NCBI RefSeq assembly: GCF_003946165.1
Contig: NZ_RHOI01000022.1
Location: 1 to 47,795, forward strand
Source: Lacticaseibacillus baoqingensis
Lineage (GTDB): Bacteria > Bacillota > Bacilli > Lactobacillales > Lactobacillaceae
Length of the DNA stretch: 47,795 bases
Reading direction: 5' to 3'
Both the position numbers and the translations under genes were made by a program. This document shows positions 33,074-43,311 of the stretch, in pieces; position 1 is the first letter of the stretch; every line of letters starts with the position of its first letter. The notes under the pieces were generated by a model that did not search any database, had not been told where the DNA came from, and saw nothing but the letters and a program-made list of their open reading frames with translations.

Positions 33074-33610
33074 ATGGTCGGGATCAAAAATAACCGCCGC
33101 GCCCAATACACCCGCCAGCAACTCAAAGCCGCGCTGATCGCACTGCTGAGCACCCAACCTTTAGCCCATGTCACAGTCACGGCGATTTGCCAGCAGGCCA
33201 ACGTCAATCGCGGGACTTTTTATATGCACTATGACAACCCGACGGCCTTATTTCACGCGATCGAACAAGATCTGGTCGCACAAGTTGCGCCTTTGATCCA
33301 ACCAGATGTGTCGGTGATGACCTGGCTGCCGCAGGTGTTAGACGTGATCCGCCAAGCGCATACTGCCACAACGATCATCTTGCAAAATATTGACGCCAGC
33401 CCGATCCTGCAAACGATCTTAAAGCCGTTGCGCCAACAAACGCTGCTCGCTTACGCCCAGCGTTTCAACGAATCTGATCCGCAAGTGCTTAACTACTATT
33501 TTGACTATTACTTCAGCGGCGCCATTCACGTGATCACCCGTTGGCTCAGCCAGGGCGCCAAAGAGTCCCCGGCTGTGATCGCGCAGATCATCAGCAATGT
33601 TTCCGCTTAG
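33074..33610 (+). CDS. TetR/AcrR family transcriptional regulator
   Basis: N-terminal helix-turn-helix (VTVTAICQQANVNRGTFYMHYDN, about residues 29-51) followed by an all-helical ligand domain ending in a TetR_C-type tail (NYYFDYYFSGAIHVITRWL). 178 aa. The start is ATG at 33074 with AAAGGAG before it; an upstream in-frame codon at 33056 is inside the operator. It is divergent from the ABC exporter, so it probably represses both promoters and is relieved by a substrate of the exporter. Confidence 0.87.
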   Translation: MVGIKNNRRAQYTRQQLKAALIALLSTQPLAHVTVTAICQQANVNRGTFYMHYDNPTALFHAIEQDLVAQVAPLIQPDVSVMTWLPQVLDVIRQAHTATTIILQNIDASPILQTILKPLRQQTLLAYAQRFNESDPQVLNYYFDYYFSGAIHVITRWLSQGAKESPAVIAQIISNVSA

Positions 33611-33625
33611 CCTGATGATTGGCAT

Positions 33626-33663
33626 AAAAAAAACCGCTTCAGCAAATGCTGAAACGGTTTTTT
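33626..33663. terminator. Bidirectional terminator
   Basis: AAACCG-c-TTCAGCA / TGCTGAA-a-CGGTTT around an AA loop, with an A8 run on the left and a T6 run on the right. It ends tetR (+) and csp (-). Confidence 0.9.
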
Positions 33664-33680
33664 GTTAATAAGCGGTAAGA

Positions 33681-33881
33681 TTACAGCTTGTTAACGTTAG
33701 CAGCCTGAGGCCCACGATCGGATTGTTCGATATCGTAGGAAACAGCTTGACCTTCGTCAAGAGACTTGTAGCCTTCGCCTTGGATAGCGGAGAAATGTAC
33801 AAATACGTCTTGGCCATCTTGACCTGTGATAAAGCCGTAGCCTTTGTCTGCATTAAACCATTTAACTGTGCCTTGTTGCAT
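33681..33881 (-). CDS. csp: Cold-shock protein
   Basis: 66-residue CspA-type single-strand nucleic acid chaperone. RNP1 KGYGFIT and RNP2 VFVHFSAI are intact. The start is ATG at 33879-33881 after AAAGGAG; the frame continues upstream but is leader. A long leader (about 100 bases) from an extended -10 TGGTATACT (minus strand, near 33990-33998) precedes the gene, as is usual for cold-shock genes whose 5' UTR refolds with temperature. Confidence 0.95.
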   Translation of the reverse strand: MQQGTVKWFNADKGYGFITGQDGQDVFVHFSAIQGEGYKSLDEGQAVSYDIEQSDRGPQAANVNKL

Positions 33882-33995
33882 GTGATGAATCTCCTTTATA
33901 AATACATAGTGACAAACAACGGTAATCTCGAAAGGAAAATTCATTATGCATGACACAATAATTCTCGCTTCTGTTAATTACTTGAGTTCAGTATA
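33882..33995 (-). promoter_or_regulatory. Cold-shock gene leader and extended -10 promoter
   Basis: TATACT (33995-33990, minus strand) has a TG extension. About 100 bases of AT-rich leader precede the AAAGGAG site. Confidence 0.5.
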
Positions 33996-34133
33996 CCACA
34001 GACTTGCAACAAAACCTAATGCTTTTGCGCAGGAACTCGCAAACTCTTGCCTGCAACCCGCAATTTGCCGGCCTGGCGGCAAACTTTAAGCTAACCGCCG
34101 CATTTTCAGCAGCGCTTGGCCAGTGCTCGGTGC

Positions 34134-35507
<1,374 letters not shown>

Positions 35508-35511
35508 CTAT

Positions 35512-35585
35512 GATAGTTTAGCACAAAAAATTAAAACATGATGAGTTTATACGGAAAGTGCAAGGAATCCGATAGTTTGGCACAA
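35512..35585 (-). repeat. Direct repeat GATAGTTTRGCACAA upstream of gdhA
   Basis: Copies at 35512-35526 and 35571-35585 match at 14 of 15 positions and are 59 bases apart. They are likely regulator sites of the gdhA promoter. A perfect 12-bp palindrome GTAGTATACTAC (35595-35606) overlaps the stop of the upstream permease. Confidence 0.5.
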
Positions 35586-35602
35586 TGGCCAATTGTAGTA
35601 TA

Positions 35603-37039
35603 CTACTTTTTCCGTTCTAATACCGAATGATGCATGCCATATGCGAGATAAACGATCAGCCCAATCACAAACCAAACGCCAGAATACAGTTTTGCTTGAA
35701 TATCTAAGCCTAAAAAGACGATCAAAGCGCCAAGAAACGCTAAAGCCGGCATCACCGGGTAAAATGGCATCTTAAACGCCGGGTCAATGATATCTTTGCC
35801 TTCACGCGGCCGCAAGCGATAAACACCTAAACTGACGAACATGAAGGCGATCAAGGTGCCTGCAGAAATCAGCTGCGACAAGAAGTCGAAGGGGAAAAAC
35901 GCCCCGATCACGACGCCGATCACCGCCAACAACAGCAACGCATTGTTCGGCAAGCCTTGGTCTTTGGTCAGCTTGCCTAAAGGTTTCGGCAGCATCCCAT
36001 CACGGCCAAAACTGTATAACAAGCGGCTGCCGGCCATCATCATGCCGATCAGTGCGGTAAACATCCCGATCACCGCCACGCCTTCGATCACCGTCGCTGC
36101 CAGCTTGTGGCCTGAATGCCGCAATGCCCAACCGACAGGCTCTGCGTTGCCAGCATAGTCGGCATAATGAAACATCCCGACTAACACCAACGAAACCGCC
36201 ATAAATAAGATTACCGCAATGATCAAGCTGCCAATGATCCCTCGCGGCATGGTTTTTTCCGGGTCTTTGGCTTCAGCTGAATTGGCTGCGATCGAATCAA
36301 AGCCGATATATGCTAAGAAAATCGTGCTCATCCCGGCATAGATCCCTTTCCAGCCGCCAAACGCCGTGCCATCAGGATTGACATGATAAGCCGGAATAAA
36401 CGGCGTGTAATTTTCCCAGTGGATCGCGGTCAAGCCGATCGCGATAAACGCTAAGATCGCCAGCACCTTCAACACCACCAAGATATTTTCCACGCGGGCG
36501 GCTTCACTGACCCCGCGCGACAATAACACCGCCACTAAGATGATCGCGATCGTGGCGATCAGATCCATCACCCCGCCATTGTGGCCAAAAGGATTGGCCA
36601 AGGCCCTAGGCACCACCAGCCCAAAACTCGCCAATAAGCCCCGCAAGTTAGCCGATAGCCCGGAAGCCACAAAGGCCACCGCGATAAAATATTCCGCCAA
36701 TAGCGCCCAACCGGCGATCCAGCCAAATACTTCCCCAAAAACAACGTTGATCCAAGAATAAGCCGAGCCGGCAAATGGCATTGCCGCCGACATTTCCGCA
36801 TAAGCAAATGCCACTAATCCGGCTACGATCGCCGCGCCTAAGCACGACAACGCCACTGCTGGGCCGGCATGATCGGCTGCGACCACGCCTGGAAGAGTAA
36901 AGATCGTGGTAGAAACAATGGTCCCGACGCCTAAAGCCAAGAAGTCGCGAACCTTTAAGACCCGCGGTAAATGCGAGTCTTTATCCTCATAAACACTAGG
37001 GTCTTCTTTTTGCGTCATCCGTTTGAAAAGCGCGCGCAT
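35603..37039 (-). CDS. Amino acid permease, cationic amino acid transporter (YfnA-like, APC)
   Basis: A 12- to 14-helix APC transporter. The N-terminus HLPRVLKVRDFLALGVGTIVSTTIF (helix 1), GFDSIAANSAEAKDPEKTMPRGI and the C-terminal extra helices are typical of the CAT/YfnA group. 478 aa. AGGAGG precedes the ATG at 37037-37039. It ends close before gdhA; gdhA may be partly transcribed by readthrough, since no good terminator lies between (a palindrome only). Confidence 0.85.
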   Translation of the reverse strand: MRALFKRMTQKEDPSVYEDKDSHLPRVLKVRDFLALGVGTIVSTTIFTLPGVVAADHAGPAVALSCLGAAIVAGLVAFAYAEMSAAMPFAGSAYSWINVVFGEVFGWIAGWALLAEYFIAVAFVASGLSANLRGLLASFGLVVPRALANPFGHNGGVMDLIATIAIILVAVLLSRGVSEAARVENILVVLKVLAILAFIAIGLTAIHWENYTPFIPAYHVNPDGTAFGGWKGIYAGMSTIFLAYIGFDSIAANSAEAKDPEKTMPRGIIGSLIIAVILFMAVSLVLVGMFHYADYAGNAEPVGWALRHSGHKLAATVIEGVAVIGMFTALIGMMMAGSRLLYSFGRDGMLPKPLGKLTKDQGLPNNALLLLAVIGVVIGAFFPFDFLSQLISAGTLIAFMFVSLGVYRLRPREGKDIIDPAFKMPFYPVMPALAFLGALIVFLGLDIQAKLYSGVWFVIGLIVYLAYGMHHSVLERKK

Positions 37040-37096
37040 CGTCGTCCTCCTATGTAAGTATTAATGATAATTAAGAAAATGAGAAACACCCTAAAT

Positions 37097-37125
37097 ATTT
37101 TGCCGTTTATTCTTAGGCTTGTCAA
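37097..37125 (-). promoter_or_regulatory. Promoter of the CAT-type permease gene
   Basis: On the minus strand: perfect TTGACA (37125-37120), a 17-base spacer and CAAAAT (37102-37097). Confidence 0.6.
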
Positions 37126-37169
37126 CCGCAAAACTGACCGTGTCGCCAGCCCCTTGACCCAAACAAATA

Positions 37170-37195
37170 GGGCGAACCGATCACTCGGTTCGCCC
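37170..37195 (-). terminator. Terminator hairpin after the first sstT
   Basis: GGGCGAACCGA (37170-37180), loop TCAC, TCGGTTCGCCC (37185-37195). The minus-strand tail is TATTTGTTT. Confidence 0.75.
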
Positions 37196-37225
37196 TTAGG
37201 AGTTATTACTTATTAAGATAAAAGC

Positions 37226-38518
37226 TTAAGCTTCTGCGTTTACTGGTGCTTCAACCGTCCGCGAGGATTCTTTGTGGTTGGCTTTGCGCACAGCGCCGCG
37301 AATATCCACTTTTTGACCGGTTTGCTTTTGGACATCATGATACTCCGCTGCTGCCGCAAACAATAAGTCAGACGCAGAATTGACCGCCGTTTCCACAGAG
37401 TCTTGGATCACGCCGATAATGAACCCGATCCCAACGACTTGCATGGCAATGTCATTGGAGATCCCAAAAATCGATGCCGCCATCGGGATGATCAACAAAG
37501 ACCCGCCGGCGATCCCAGAAGCCCCAGTTGCGGCTAAAGCAGTCAAGACACATAAGATGATCGCCAAGAAGAAAGACACATGGATCCCTAACGTGGAGCA
37601 CGCCGCCAAGGTCATCACTGATACGGTGATCGCCGCGCCGCCGGAATTAGCCGACCCGCCTAAGGTAATGGAAACCGCATAAGATTCCTTATTCAATCCC
37701 AAGTCTTCGCAAGCTTGCAAGTTGATCGGGATGTTCACCGCAGAACTGCGGGTGAAAAATGCCGGGATCCCAGAAACCTTCAAAGTCCACAAGGTCAATG
37801 GATACGGATTTTGCCCGGTCATCACAAACACCATCAATGGATATAAGACTAAATATACCGCCGCCATCGTCCCGACTAACAACAAGACCAATTGCCCATA
37901 CTTAGCCACGCTGGCAAACCCAGTTTCAGAAATCGAGGTGTACACTAACCCGGCGATCCCAAATGGGGCAAACTCGATCACTAACTGCGCCACATGAATG
38001 ATCGCATTGGAAACATCGGTGAGCACGGTGCGGGTTTGCTTAGATGCCAACCGTAAAGCAAAGCCAATCAACAACGCCCAAAACAAGATGGACAAGTAAT
38101 TCGCATTGACGATCGCATCCAGCGGGTTCCCCACCGCATTGACCAAGAGATCTTCAATGACTTTTCCTAAGCTTTTGGGAGCGGAAGCAGCTACCTTCAC
38201 GCTCTTAGGAAAGGCCAGTTTCAATGGGAACAGCCAAGAGGCCGCCACTGCAGCAAACGCAGACAATAACGTTGCTGACAAATACAACTTGATGACAGAG
38301 CCAAAGTGGTTCTCGCCGCCTTCATGAAACGCTGAAATCGCCGCCATGATCAAGAAGAACACCATCACTGGGGCGATCCCTTTTAAAGCGCCGACAAATA
38401 ATTGCCCTAAGATCCCAATAAATGCGGCTTTAGGAAAGACTATGGCCAACACCGCGCCAACCACTAACCCGATGATGATCCGCAAAATCAAGCTGACCGA
38501 ACGATACTTCGCAAACAT
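37226..38518 (-). CDS. sstT: Serine/threonine:Na+ symporter SstT (paralog 1)
   Basis: Dicarboxylate/amino acid:cation symporter (DAACS) of SstT type, importing serine and threonine. The C-terminal half shows SGIPAFFTRSSAVNIPINLQ, SGGAAITVSVMTLA and GGSLLIIPMAASIFGISNDIAMQVV. 430 aa. The start is ATG at 38516-38518 with AGGAGG 7 bases before. It has its own promoter (38591-38619) and a GC-rich leader hairpin. The gene at 38776 is a near-duplicate. Confidence 0.9.
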   Translation of the reverse strand: MFAKYRSVSLILRIIIGLVVGAVLAIVFPKAAFIGILGQLFVGALKGIAPVMVFFLIMAAISAFHEGGENHFGSVIKLYLSATLLSAFAAVAASWLFPLKLAFPKSVKVAASAPKSLGKVIEDLLVNAVGNPLDAIVNANYLSILFWALLIGFALRLASKQTRTVLTDVSNAIIHVAQLVIEFAPFGIAGLVYTSISETGFASVAKYGQLVLLLVGTMAAVYLVLYPLMVFVMTGQNPYPLTLWTLKVSGIPAFFTRSSAVNIPINLQACEDLGLNKESYAVSITLGGSANSGGAAITVSVMTLAACSTLGIHVSFFLAIILCVLTALAATGASGIAGGSLLIIPMAASIFGISNDIAMQVVGIGFIIGVIQDSVETAVNSASDLLFAAAAEYHDVQKQTGQKVDIRGAVRKANHKESSRTVEAPVNAEA

Positions 38519-38541
38519 AAGCAACTCCTCCTAGATAAATC

Positions 38542-38569
38542 CGCGCCTACTCCCCTAGAACGAGGCGCG
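38542..38569 (-). promoter_or_regulatory. Leader hairpin upstream of the first sstT
   Basis: CGCGCCT (38542-38548) pairs with AGGCGCG (38563-38569), just before the ribosome site (38526-38531). No U-tract. It might modulate translation. Confidence 0.35.
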
Positions 38570-38590
38570 ACTTTTAAGTTGATGTGATAT

Positions 38591-38619
38591 ATAGTACACG
38601 ATTTTAGAACACTTGTCTA
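38591..38619 (-). promoter_or_regulatory. Promoter of the first sstT
   Basis: On the minus strand: TAGACA (38619-38614), a 17-base spacer and TACTAT (38596-38591). Confidence 0.5.
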
Positions 38620-38716
38620 CGCTTTTTGCACAATAAAATTAACTTTTTCTAAGATTACGGTGGTGCCGCTTTCATCAAGTCGTCATTTTAGCCGGCGCGC
38701 GCCGCCTTTGCGCACC

Positions 38717-38763
38717 AAAAAACGGCAATGCCGCAACCCCCTAGGGGCGCCACATTGCCGTTT
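38717..38763 (-). terminator. Terminator after the second sstT
   Basis: AAACGGCAATG (38720-38730) pairs with CATTGCCGTTT (38753-38763), with an inner CCCC/GGGG stem. The A-run at 38717-38722 gives the U-tract. Confidence 0.88.
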
Positions 38764-38775
38764 GTTTGAGACTGC

Positions 38776-40029
38776 CTATTCTTTGACTCTGGCTGCTTTG
38801 ACTGCCGCATGGATATCGACCGGCTTGCCGGCTTTTTTCAAATCATGATACTCTGCAGTCGCGGTGAACAACAAATCAGAAGCCGAGTTGACCGCGGTTT
38901 CAACGGAGTCTTGGATCACGCCGATAATAAAGCCGATCCCGACGACTTGCATCGCGATATCATTGGAGATCCCAAACAAGCTGGCCGCCATCGGAATGAT
39001 CAATAACGATCCGCCAGCAATGCCAGAAACCCCCGTAGAAGCTAAAGCGGTCAAAAAGCACAAGATCAAAGCCAGCGGGAAGCTGACGTGAATGCCTAAG
39101 GTAAAACACGTCGCCAAGGTCATCACCGAAATCGTGATCGCCGCACCGCCGGAATTGGCCGAGCCGCCTAAAGGAATCGACACCGCATAAGACGCTTTGT
39201 TTAAGCCCAGATCTTCACACGCTTGCAAGTTGATCGGAATGTTCACGGCGCCGCTGCGCGTGAAAAACGCCGGGATGCCAGAAACTTTTAACGTCCAAAA
39301 CGTCAGCGGATATGGGTTTTGCCCGGTCATCAACCACGCCATCAGCGGATAAACCACCAAATAGACAAATGCCATCGTCCCGACTAACAAGATCACCAGC
39401 TGTGCATATTTCGCTACCCCATCAAACCCAGTTTCACTGATCGTCGAAAACATCAACCCAACGATCCCTACTGGCGCCAATTCGATCACCAGCTGCGCCA
39501 CAGCCGTGACAGCTTGCGACACGTCAGCGATCACCGCCCGCGTCTGTTTGCTGGTCATCCGCAAGGCAAACCCGATCATCAAAGCCCAAAACAAGATGGA
39601 CAAGTAATTGGCTTGGCTGATCGCTTGCACCGGATTGCCCACCGCATTGACCAACAGATCAGAGATCACTTTGCCTAAGCCTTTAGGCGCAGCCGAAGCG
39701 TCGACTTTGACACTTTGGGGAAAGACCAAATGGACCTTGAACAAGAAGCTGGCCACCACTGCAGTCACCGCCGACAAAAACGTGGCGGTCAAATATAAGA
39801 TCACGACGGTGCCGAAATGATTTTCAGTGCCTTGCTCATATTTTGAAATCGCACTGGCAATGATGAAAAACACCATCACTGGGGCGATCCCTTTCAAGGC
39901 GCCAACAAATAATTGCCCTAAGATCGCGATGAATGACCATGATGGCACCAACACCCCTAAGATCGTGCCGACAATGATGCCGATCACGATCCGCAAGATC
40001 AAACTGACGCTGCGATAGCGATTAAACAT
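38776..40029 (-). CDS. sstT: Serine/threonine:Na+ symporter SstT (paralog 2)
   Basis: Same family and length (417 aa) as the adjacent gene. The two align without gaps over most of their length, with near-identical blocks (GKVI.DLLVNAVGNP, NYLSILFWAL.IGFALR, GFIIGVIQDSVETAVNSASD). The start is ATG at 40029, 7 bases after AGGAGG; an in-frame ATG at 40035 is too close. Its own terminator separates it from the first copy, so they are transcribed separately. Probably a local duplication, perhaps with different affinity or substrate. Confidence 0.9.
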   Translation of the reverse strand: MFNRYRSVSLILRIVIGIIVGTILGVLVPSWSFIAILGQLFVGALKGIAPVMVFFIIASAISKYEQGTENHFGTVVILYLTATFLSAVTAVVASFLFKVHLVFPQSVKVDASAAPKGLGKVISDLLVNAVGNPVQAISQANYLSILFWALMIGFALRMTSKQTRAVIADVSQAVTAVAQLVIELAPVGIVGLMFSTISETGFDGVAKYAQLVILLVGTMAFVYLVVYPLMAWLMTGQNPYPLTFWTLKVSGIPAFFTRSGAVNIPINLQACEDLGLNKASYAVSIPLGGSANSGGAAITISVMTLATCFTLGIHVSFPLALILCFLTALASTGVSGIAGGSLLIIPMAASLFGISNDIAMQVVGIGFIIGVIQDSVETAVNSASDLLFTATAEYHDLKKAGKPVDIHAAVKAARVKE

Positions 40030-40145
40030 AGCCATTCCTCCTGACCGTTTTTTTGATTAACATTGCTCTATGATACTAGAAAATGAGGAAAAAGGCGAGG
40101 AAACACATCGATTTGTCATTTTTTGCCAACCTTTTATCGGACAGC

Positions 40146-40180
40146 AAAACCGGCGTGCGACTCCTCATCACACGCCGGTT
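40146..40180 (-). terminator. Terminator of the OppA gene
   Basis: AACCGGCGTG (40148-40157) pairs with CACGCCGGTT (40171-40180). The AAAA run gives the U-tract on the minus strand. Confidence 0.8.
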
Positions 40181-40205
40181 GATGCCAATGTCAAAAGCGG
40201 TGTCG

Positions 40206-41828
40206 CTAACGCAACTCAGCGCCGACAAAATTATACATATTCGCCGGGCTATAAGTCAGCTTCGTCATTCGGCTGGCGACCAAATGCGCTTCGACGGTTT
40301 GATACAACGGCACCACTGCCATTTGCTGCGTCAACAGGGTTTGGGCTTGCAAGAGGTCTTGATAGCGCTGCTCGACGTTGGCGGCATCAGTGGTTTTAGC
40401 TTGTTGGATCAACCGGTCATATTGACTGTTTTGCCACCGGCTGAAGTTATAATCATTGTCTGCTGTATACAGATCCAAAAACGTCAGCGGATCCGGAAAA
40501 TCTGCTTGCCAACTTGAGATCACCAATTGCGTATCGCCAGCCAGCGACCGTGCCACCCGGGTCTTAAACGGCACAGAAACGATCGTCACCTTGAACCCTG
40601 GCAACCGCTCTAACGCCGCTTGCAAATACTCGGCGCTTTGCTTGGCTTGGGCGGTGTCATCACTCATCAGCTCGACTGCCAGTTGGGTTTTGCCTACCGC
40701 ACGCAAGCCTTCTTTCCACAAGCGCTTGGCACGGGTCAGATCATAAGTGGTTTGATCCAAGGTCGGCTGGGCGGCTTGCGTGGCAAAGTCCTTGCCAGAT
40801 TTAGGGTCTTGCGCCAAGCCCTCCGCCGTTAAGGTATGCGCGACCAGTGAGCCATCGCCTAAGACCTTACCGACAAACGTCTGGCGATCGATCGCCAGGC
40901 TCAACGCTTGGCGCAATTTCACGTTTTTAAACGCCGGGACTTGTTGCTCGTTCATATCCAAAAATGTTGTCCGGCCTTGCTTGAGGGCCTGATAATGCTT
41001 GTTGTGGCGTTCTTTTTGCGCCGTTGTGCCATATAATTGCGCATCGTCGAGCTTACCGGTATTAAATAAGGATAAAGCCGCGTTGGCATCTTTGACCACC
41101 TGCACATTGATGCGGTGGATCTTGACGGCCTTAGCATTCCAGTAATGCGCATTTTTGACCTCATACCAGGAATTATTGGTGCCATGCCACCCTTTGAGCG
41201 TGTACGGCCCATTGTTGACGATGTAGCGCGCTTGGCTGCCATATTGCTTGCCATAGCGCTCCACTGCTTTTTGATTCAATGGGTAAAACACTGGATTGAC
41301 CATCATCGTATTAAAATACGGCACCGCATGCGCCAAGGTCACCTTTAAGGTATGTGCATCCAGCGCTTGGACCCCAAGCGTTTGCGGCGCAGCTTGTTTG
41401 GCCATGATCTGATTGGCGTTTTTGATCCCGGCAAACAAATACGCATTTTCAGACTGGGTGGCTGGGGTGACAGCACGGCGCCACGCGTAGACAAAATCAC
41501 TAGCCACCACCGGCTCGCCATTAGACCATTGAGACTGCCGCAAATGATAAGTATAACTCAGCCCATCAGCGCTTGGTTTGGCCACACTGCTGGCCAAGGC
41601 AGGTTCAAGCTGATTGCCTTGGTAGCGGTATAACCCTTCCATCGTATCCACCATCGTTTGCCCTGAGATCGCATCCACGATTCGAGCAGGGTCTTGGGTT
41701 TGGATCACTTCTTTGACCATCCGTGACCAGGTCGTTGGCGATTTTGCTGCTGGCGCGTGAGTCTGGCGACTACATGCCGCTAAGCCCATCACCAGCAATA
41801 CGATGATGCCGATGCCTTTTTTTATCAT
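40206..41828 (-). CDS. Oligopeptide ABC transporter substrate-binding lipoprotein (OppA-like)
   Basis: Extracytoplasmic binding protein for peptides (SBP_bac_5). Signal peptide with lipobox MGLAAC (Cys about residue 19), then TQDPARIVDAISGQTMVDTMEGLYRY and GEPVVASDFVYAWRRAV, the classic OppA N-terminal pattern. 540 aa. GGGGGG precedes the ATG. No permease or ATPase genes are adjacent, so it must share an Opp system encoded elsewhere, as orphan OppA paralogs in lactobacilli do, or act as a pheromone receptor. Confidence 0.87.
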   Translation of the reverse strand: MIKKGIGIIVLLVMGLAACSRQTHAPAAKSPTTWSRMVKEVIQTQDPARIVDAISGQTMVDTMEGLYRYQGNQLEPALASSVAKPSADGLSYTYHLRQSQWSNGEPVVASDFVYAWRRAVTPATQSENAYLFAGIKNANQIMAKQAAPQTLGVQALDAHTLKVTLAHAVPYFNTMMVNPVFYPLNQKAVERYGKQYGSQARYIVNNGPYTLKGWHGTNNSWYEVKNAHYWNAKAVKIHRINVQVVKDANAALSLFNTGKLDDAQLYGTTAQKERHNKHYQALKQGRTTFLDMNEQQVPAFKNVKLRQALSLAIDRQTFVGKVLGDGSLVAHTLTAEGLAQDPKSGKDFATQAAQPTLDQTTYDLTRAKRLWKEGLRAVGKTQLAVELMSDDTAQAKQSAEYLQAALERLPGFKVTIVSVPFKTRVARSLAGDTQLVISSWQADFPDPLTFLDLYTADNDYNFSRWQNSQYDRLIQQAKTTDAANVEQRYQDLLQAQTLLTQQMAVVPLYQTVEAHLVASRMTKLTYSPANMYNFVGAELR

Positions 41829-41943
41829 CTAAATCCCCCCCTGGCGTCTTTGGGTAAGGGTAACAAAAAAAAGGACGCAAATCAAAGGCCCTTCATCACC
41901 GCTGCTGGTAAAATCAGCGCTTGCGCCACAAAAAGCGCCCATC

Positions 41944-41973
41944 GGCCACGATTTTAAGCCCAAATCGTGGTCC
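41944..41973 (-). terminator. Hairpin, possible terminator or leader element
   Basis: GGCCACGATTT (41944-41954) pairs with AAATCGTGGTCC (41962-41973). It follows the MFS drug transporter gene on the minus strand. The U-tract is distant (CTTTTT about 15 bases on), so strength is uncertain. Confidence 0.45.
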
Positions 41974-42010
41974 ATGAGCGTTATTGTGGGTCAACAAAGC
42001 GTGGCCCCCA

Positions 42011-43240
42011 TCATTCTGCGCGTTGCACGGCTGGCACTTGATCTTTGGTCCGCCAAACTTGGCGCGTGGCTGGGAATAAGATCAACACATTGAGGCCTTC
42101 AAGGATCGCCGTCATGGTAAACACTGAGCGGTAGTTGAACATGCTGGCCACGATCGAGCCCATCATCGGCCCGCTAACACTGCCCATCGCTTGAAACGAC
42201 TGGTTGTAACTAAAGATGCGGCCAAACCCGGACTTAGGCACATACAGCGTCATCAGCGCTTGGATCGCTGGCAACAGCGCGGCATCAGAGACCCCTAACA
42301 ACATCCGCAACGCGCCTAATTGCCAGACGTTGTGGATGAAGCTCATCGGGATGAAGCAAAAAACCGCCATCACTAAACCGCCTAACAACACTTTTTCCGG
42401 ACCGACGCGATCGCTTAATGCACCTAATATCGGTGATGCGATCAGCGTGACGATCCCCGGCAAACTCGAGATCACCCCGCTGACAAAGGCGACTTGACCA
42501 GGATTTTTGACCATTGAATCGATCAACAAACTGATAAATGAGGTTATCGACATATTGGCCGCTTGGATCACCATCGTGGTGATGAACAGCCCCCAAACTA
42601 AGTAAGGATACCGCATTTGCTTAAAGACTTGCTTAGTCGGGACCATCGCTGCTTTAGAAACCGGTTGAAAGTCTTCGTGCACAAACAGCAATGTGAGGAT
42701 AAACACCACCAGCATCATTGCCCCGGTCACTAAAAACGAACTGCGATACCCAAACGCTCCGGCTAAGATCCCGCCTAACAATGGGCCTAACAGCGTGCCG
42801 ACGACGTTGCCTGTCGCTAAAGTCCCCATGGCTTTGCCAGAACACTGGGCTGGCACGCTGGCGGCGATGATCGCGTTGGCGTTGTTGATATATCCGGAAA
42901 AGCAGCCTTGGATCGCGCGCAACACGATCAGTACCCAAATATTAGGCACCAGCCCGCACAAGGTGATCGTGAAGGTCATCCCCAAGCTGGCCCGCAAACA
43001 CATGGGCTTGCGGCCGTATTGGTCGGCTAAGCGGCCCCAAAAAGGCGAAACGATCGCTTTAGCCAAAAAGGTGATCGCAAACGCGGTGCCGCTCACCAAG
43101 TTCAACTCCCATTTACCAAAATGCCCCAGCGTTTGAATAAACAAAGGCAAAAATGGCATCGTCATCGAAAAACCCATCCCGGTCATGAAATTACCGAACC
43201 ATAAATACACCAAGTTCGTTTGCCAGCGCTCACGTTTCAT
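42011..43240 (-). CDS. MFS drug-efflux transporter (DHA1, MdtG-like)
   Basis: Twelve-helix major facilitator. GRLADQYGRKP (motif A, helix 2-3 loop), LRAIQGCFSGYINNANAII (motif B region) and GPLLGG (motif C) are typical of DHA1 multidrug antiporters such as MdtG. 409 aa. Start ATG at 43238-43240. It lies between terminator hairpins and so is monocistronic. Drugs handled cannot be predicted. Confidence 0.85.
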   Translation of the reverse strand: MKRERWQTNLVYLWFGNFMTGMGFSMTMPFLPLFIQTLGHFGKWELNLVSGTAFAITFLAKAIVSPFWGRLADQYGRKPMCLRASLGMTFTITLCGLVPNIWVLIVLRAIQGCFSGYINNANAIIAASVPAQCSGKAMGTLATGNVVGTLLGPLLGGILAGAFGYRSSFLVTGAMMLVVFILTLLFVHEDFQPVSKAAMVPTKQVFKQMRYPYLVWGLFITTMVIQAANMSITSFISLLIDSMVKNPGQVAFVSGVISSLPGIVTLIASPILGALSDRVGPEKVLLGGLVMAVFCFIPMSFIHNVWQLGALRMLLGVSDAALLPAIQALMTLYVPKSGFGRIFSYNQSFQAMGSVSGPMMGSIVASMFNYRSVFTMTAILEGLNVLILFPATRQVWRTKDQVPAVQRAE

Positions 43241-43270
43241 CGAATCACCTCACTTATCAACTCATCATGA

Positions 43271-43303
43271 CACAAACGAGGCGCGCCCATGGCCCGCCTC
43301 GCG
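43271..43303 (-). terminator. Terminator of the ilvD/DUF59/BASS unit
   Basis: CGAGGCG (43277-43283) pairs with CGCCTCG (43295-43301), followed on the minus strand by TTTGTG. Confidence 0.65.
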
Positions 43304-43311
43304 TGTAACGC

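Noticed and set aside
34058-34086. Hairpin TTTGCCGG...CGGCAAA past the gdhA stop as a terminator
   Set aside because: The minus-strand tail lacks a U-tract; too weak to list.
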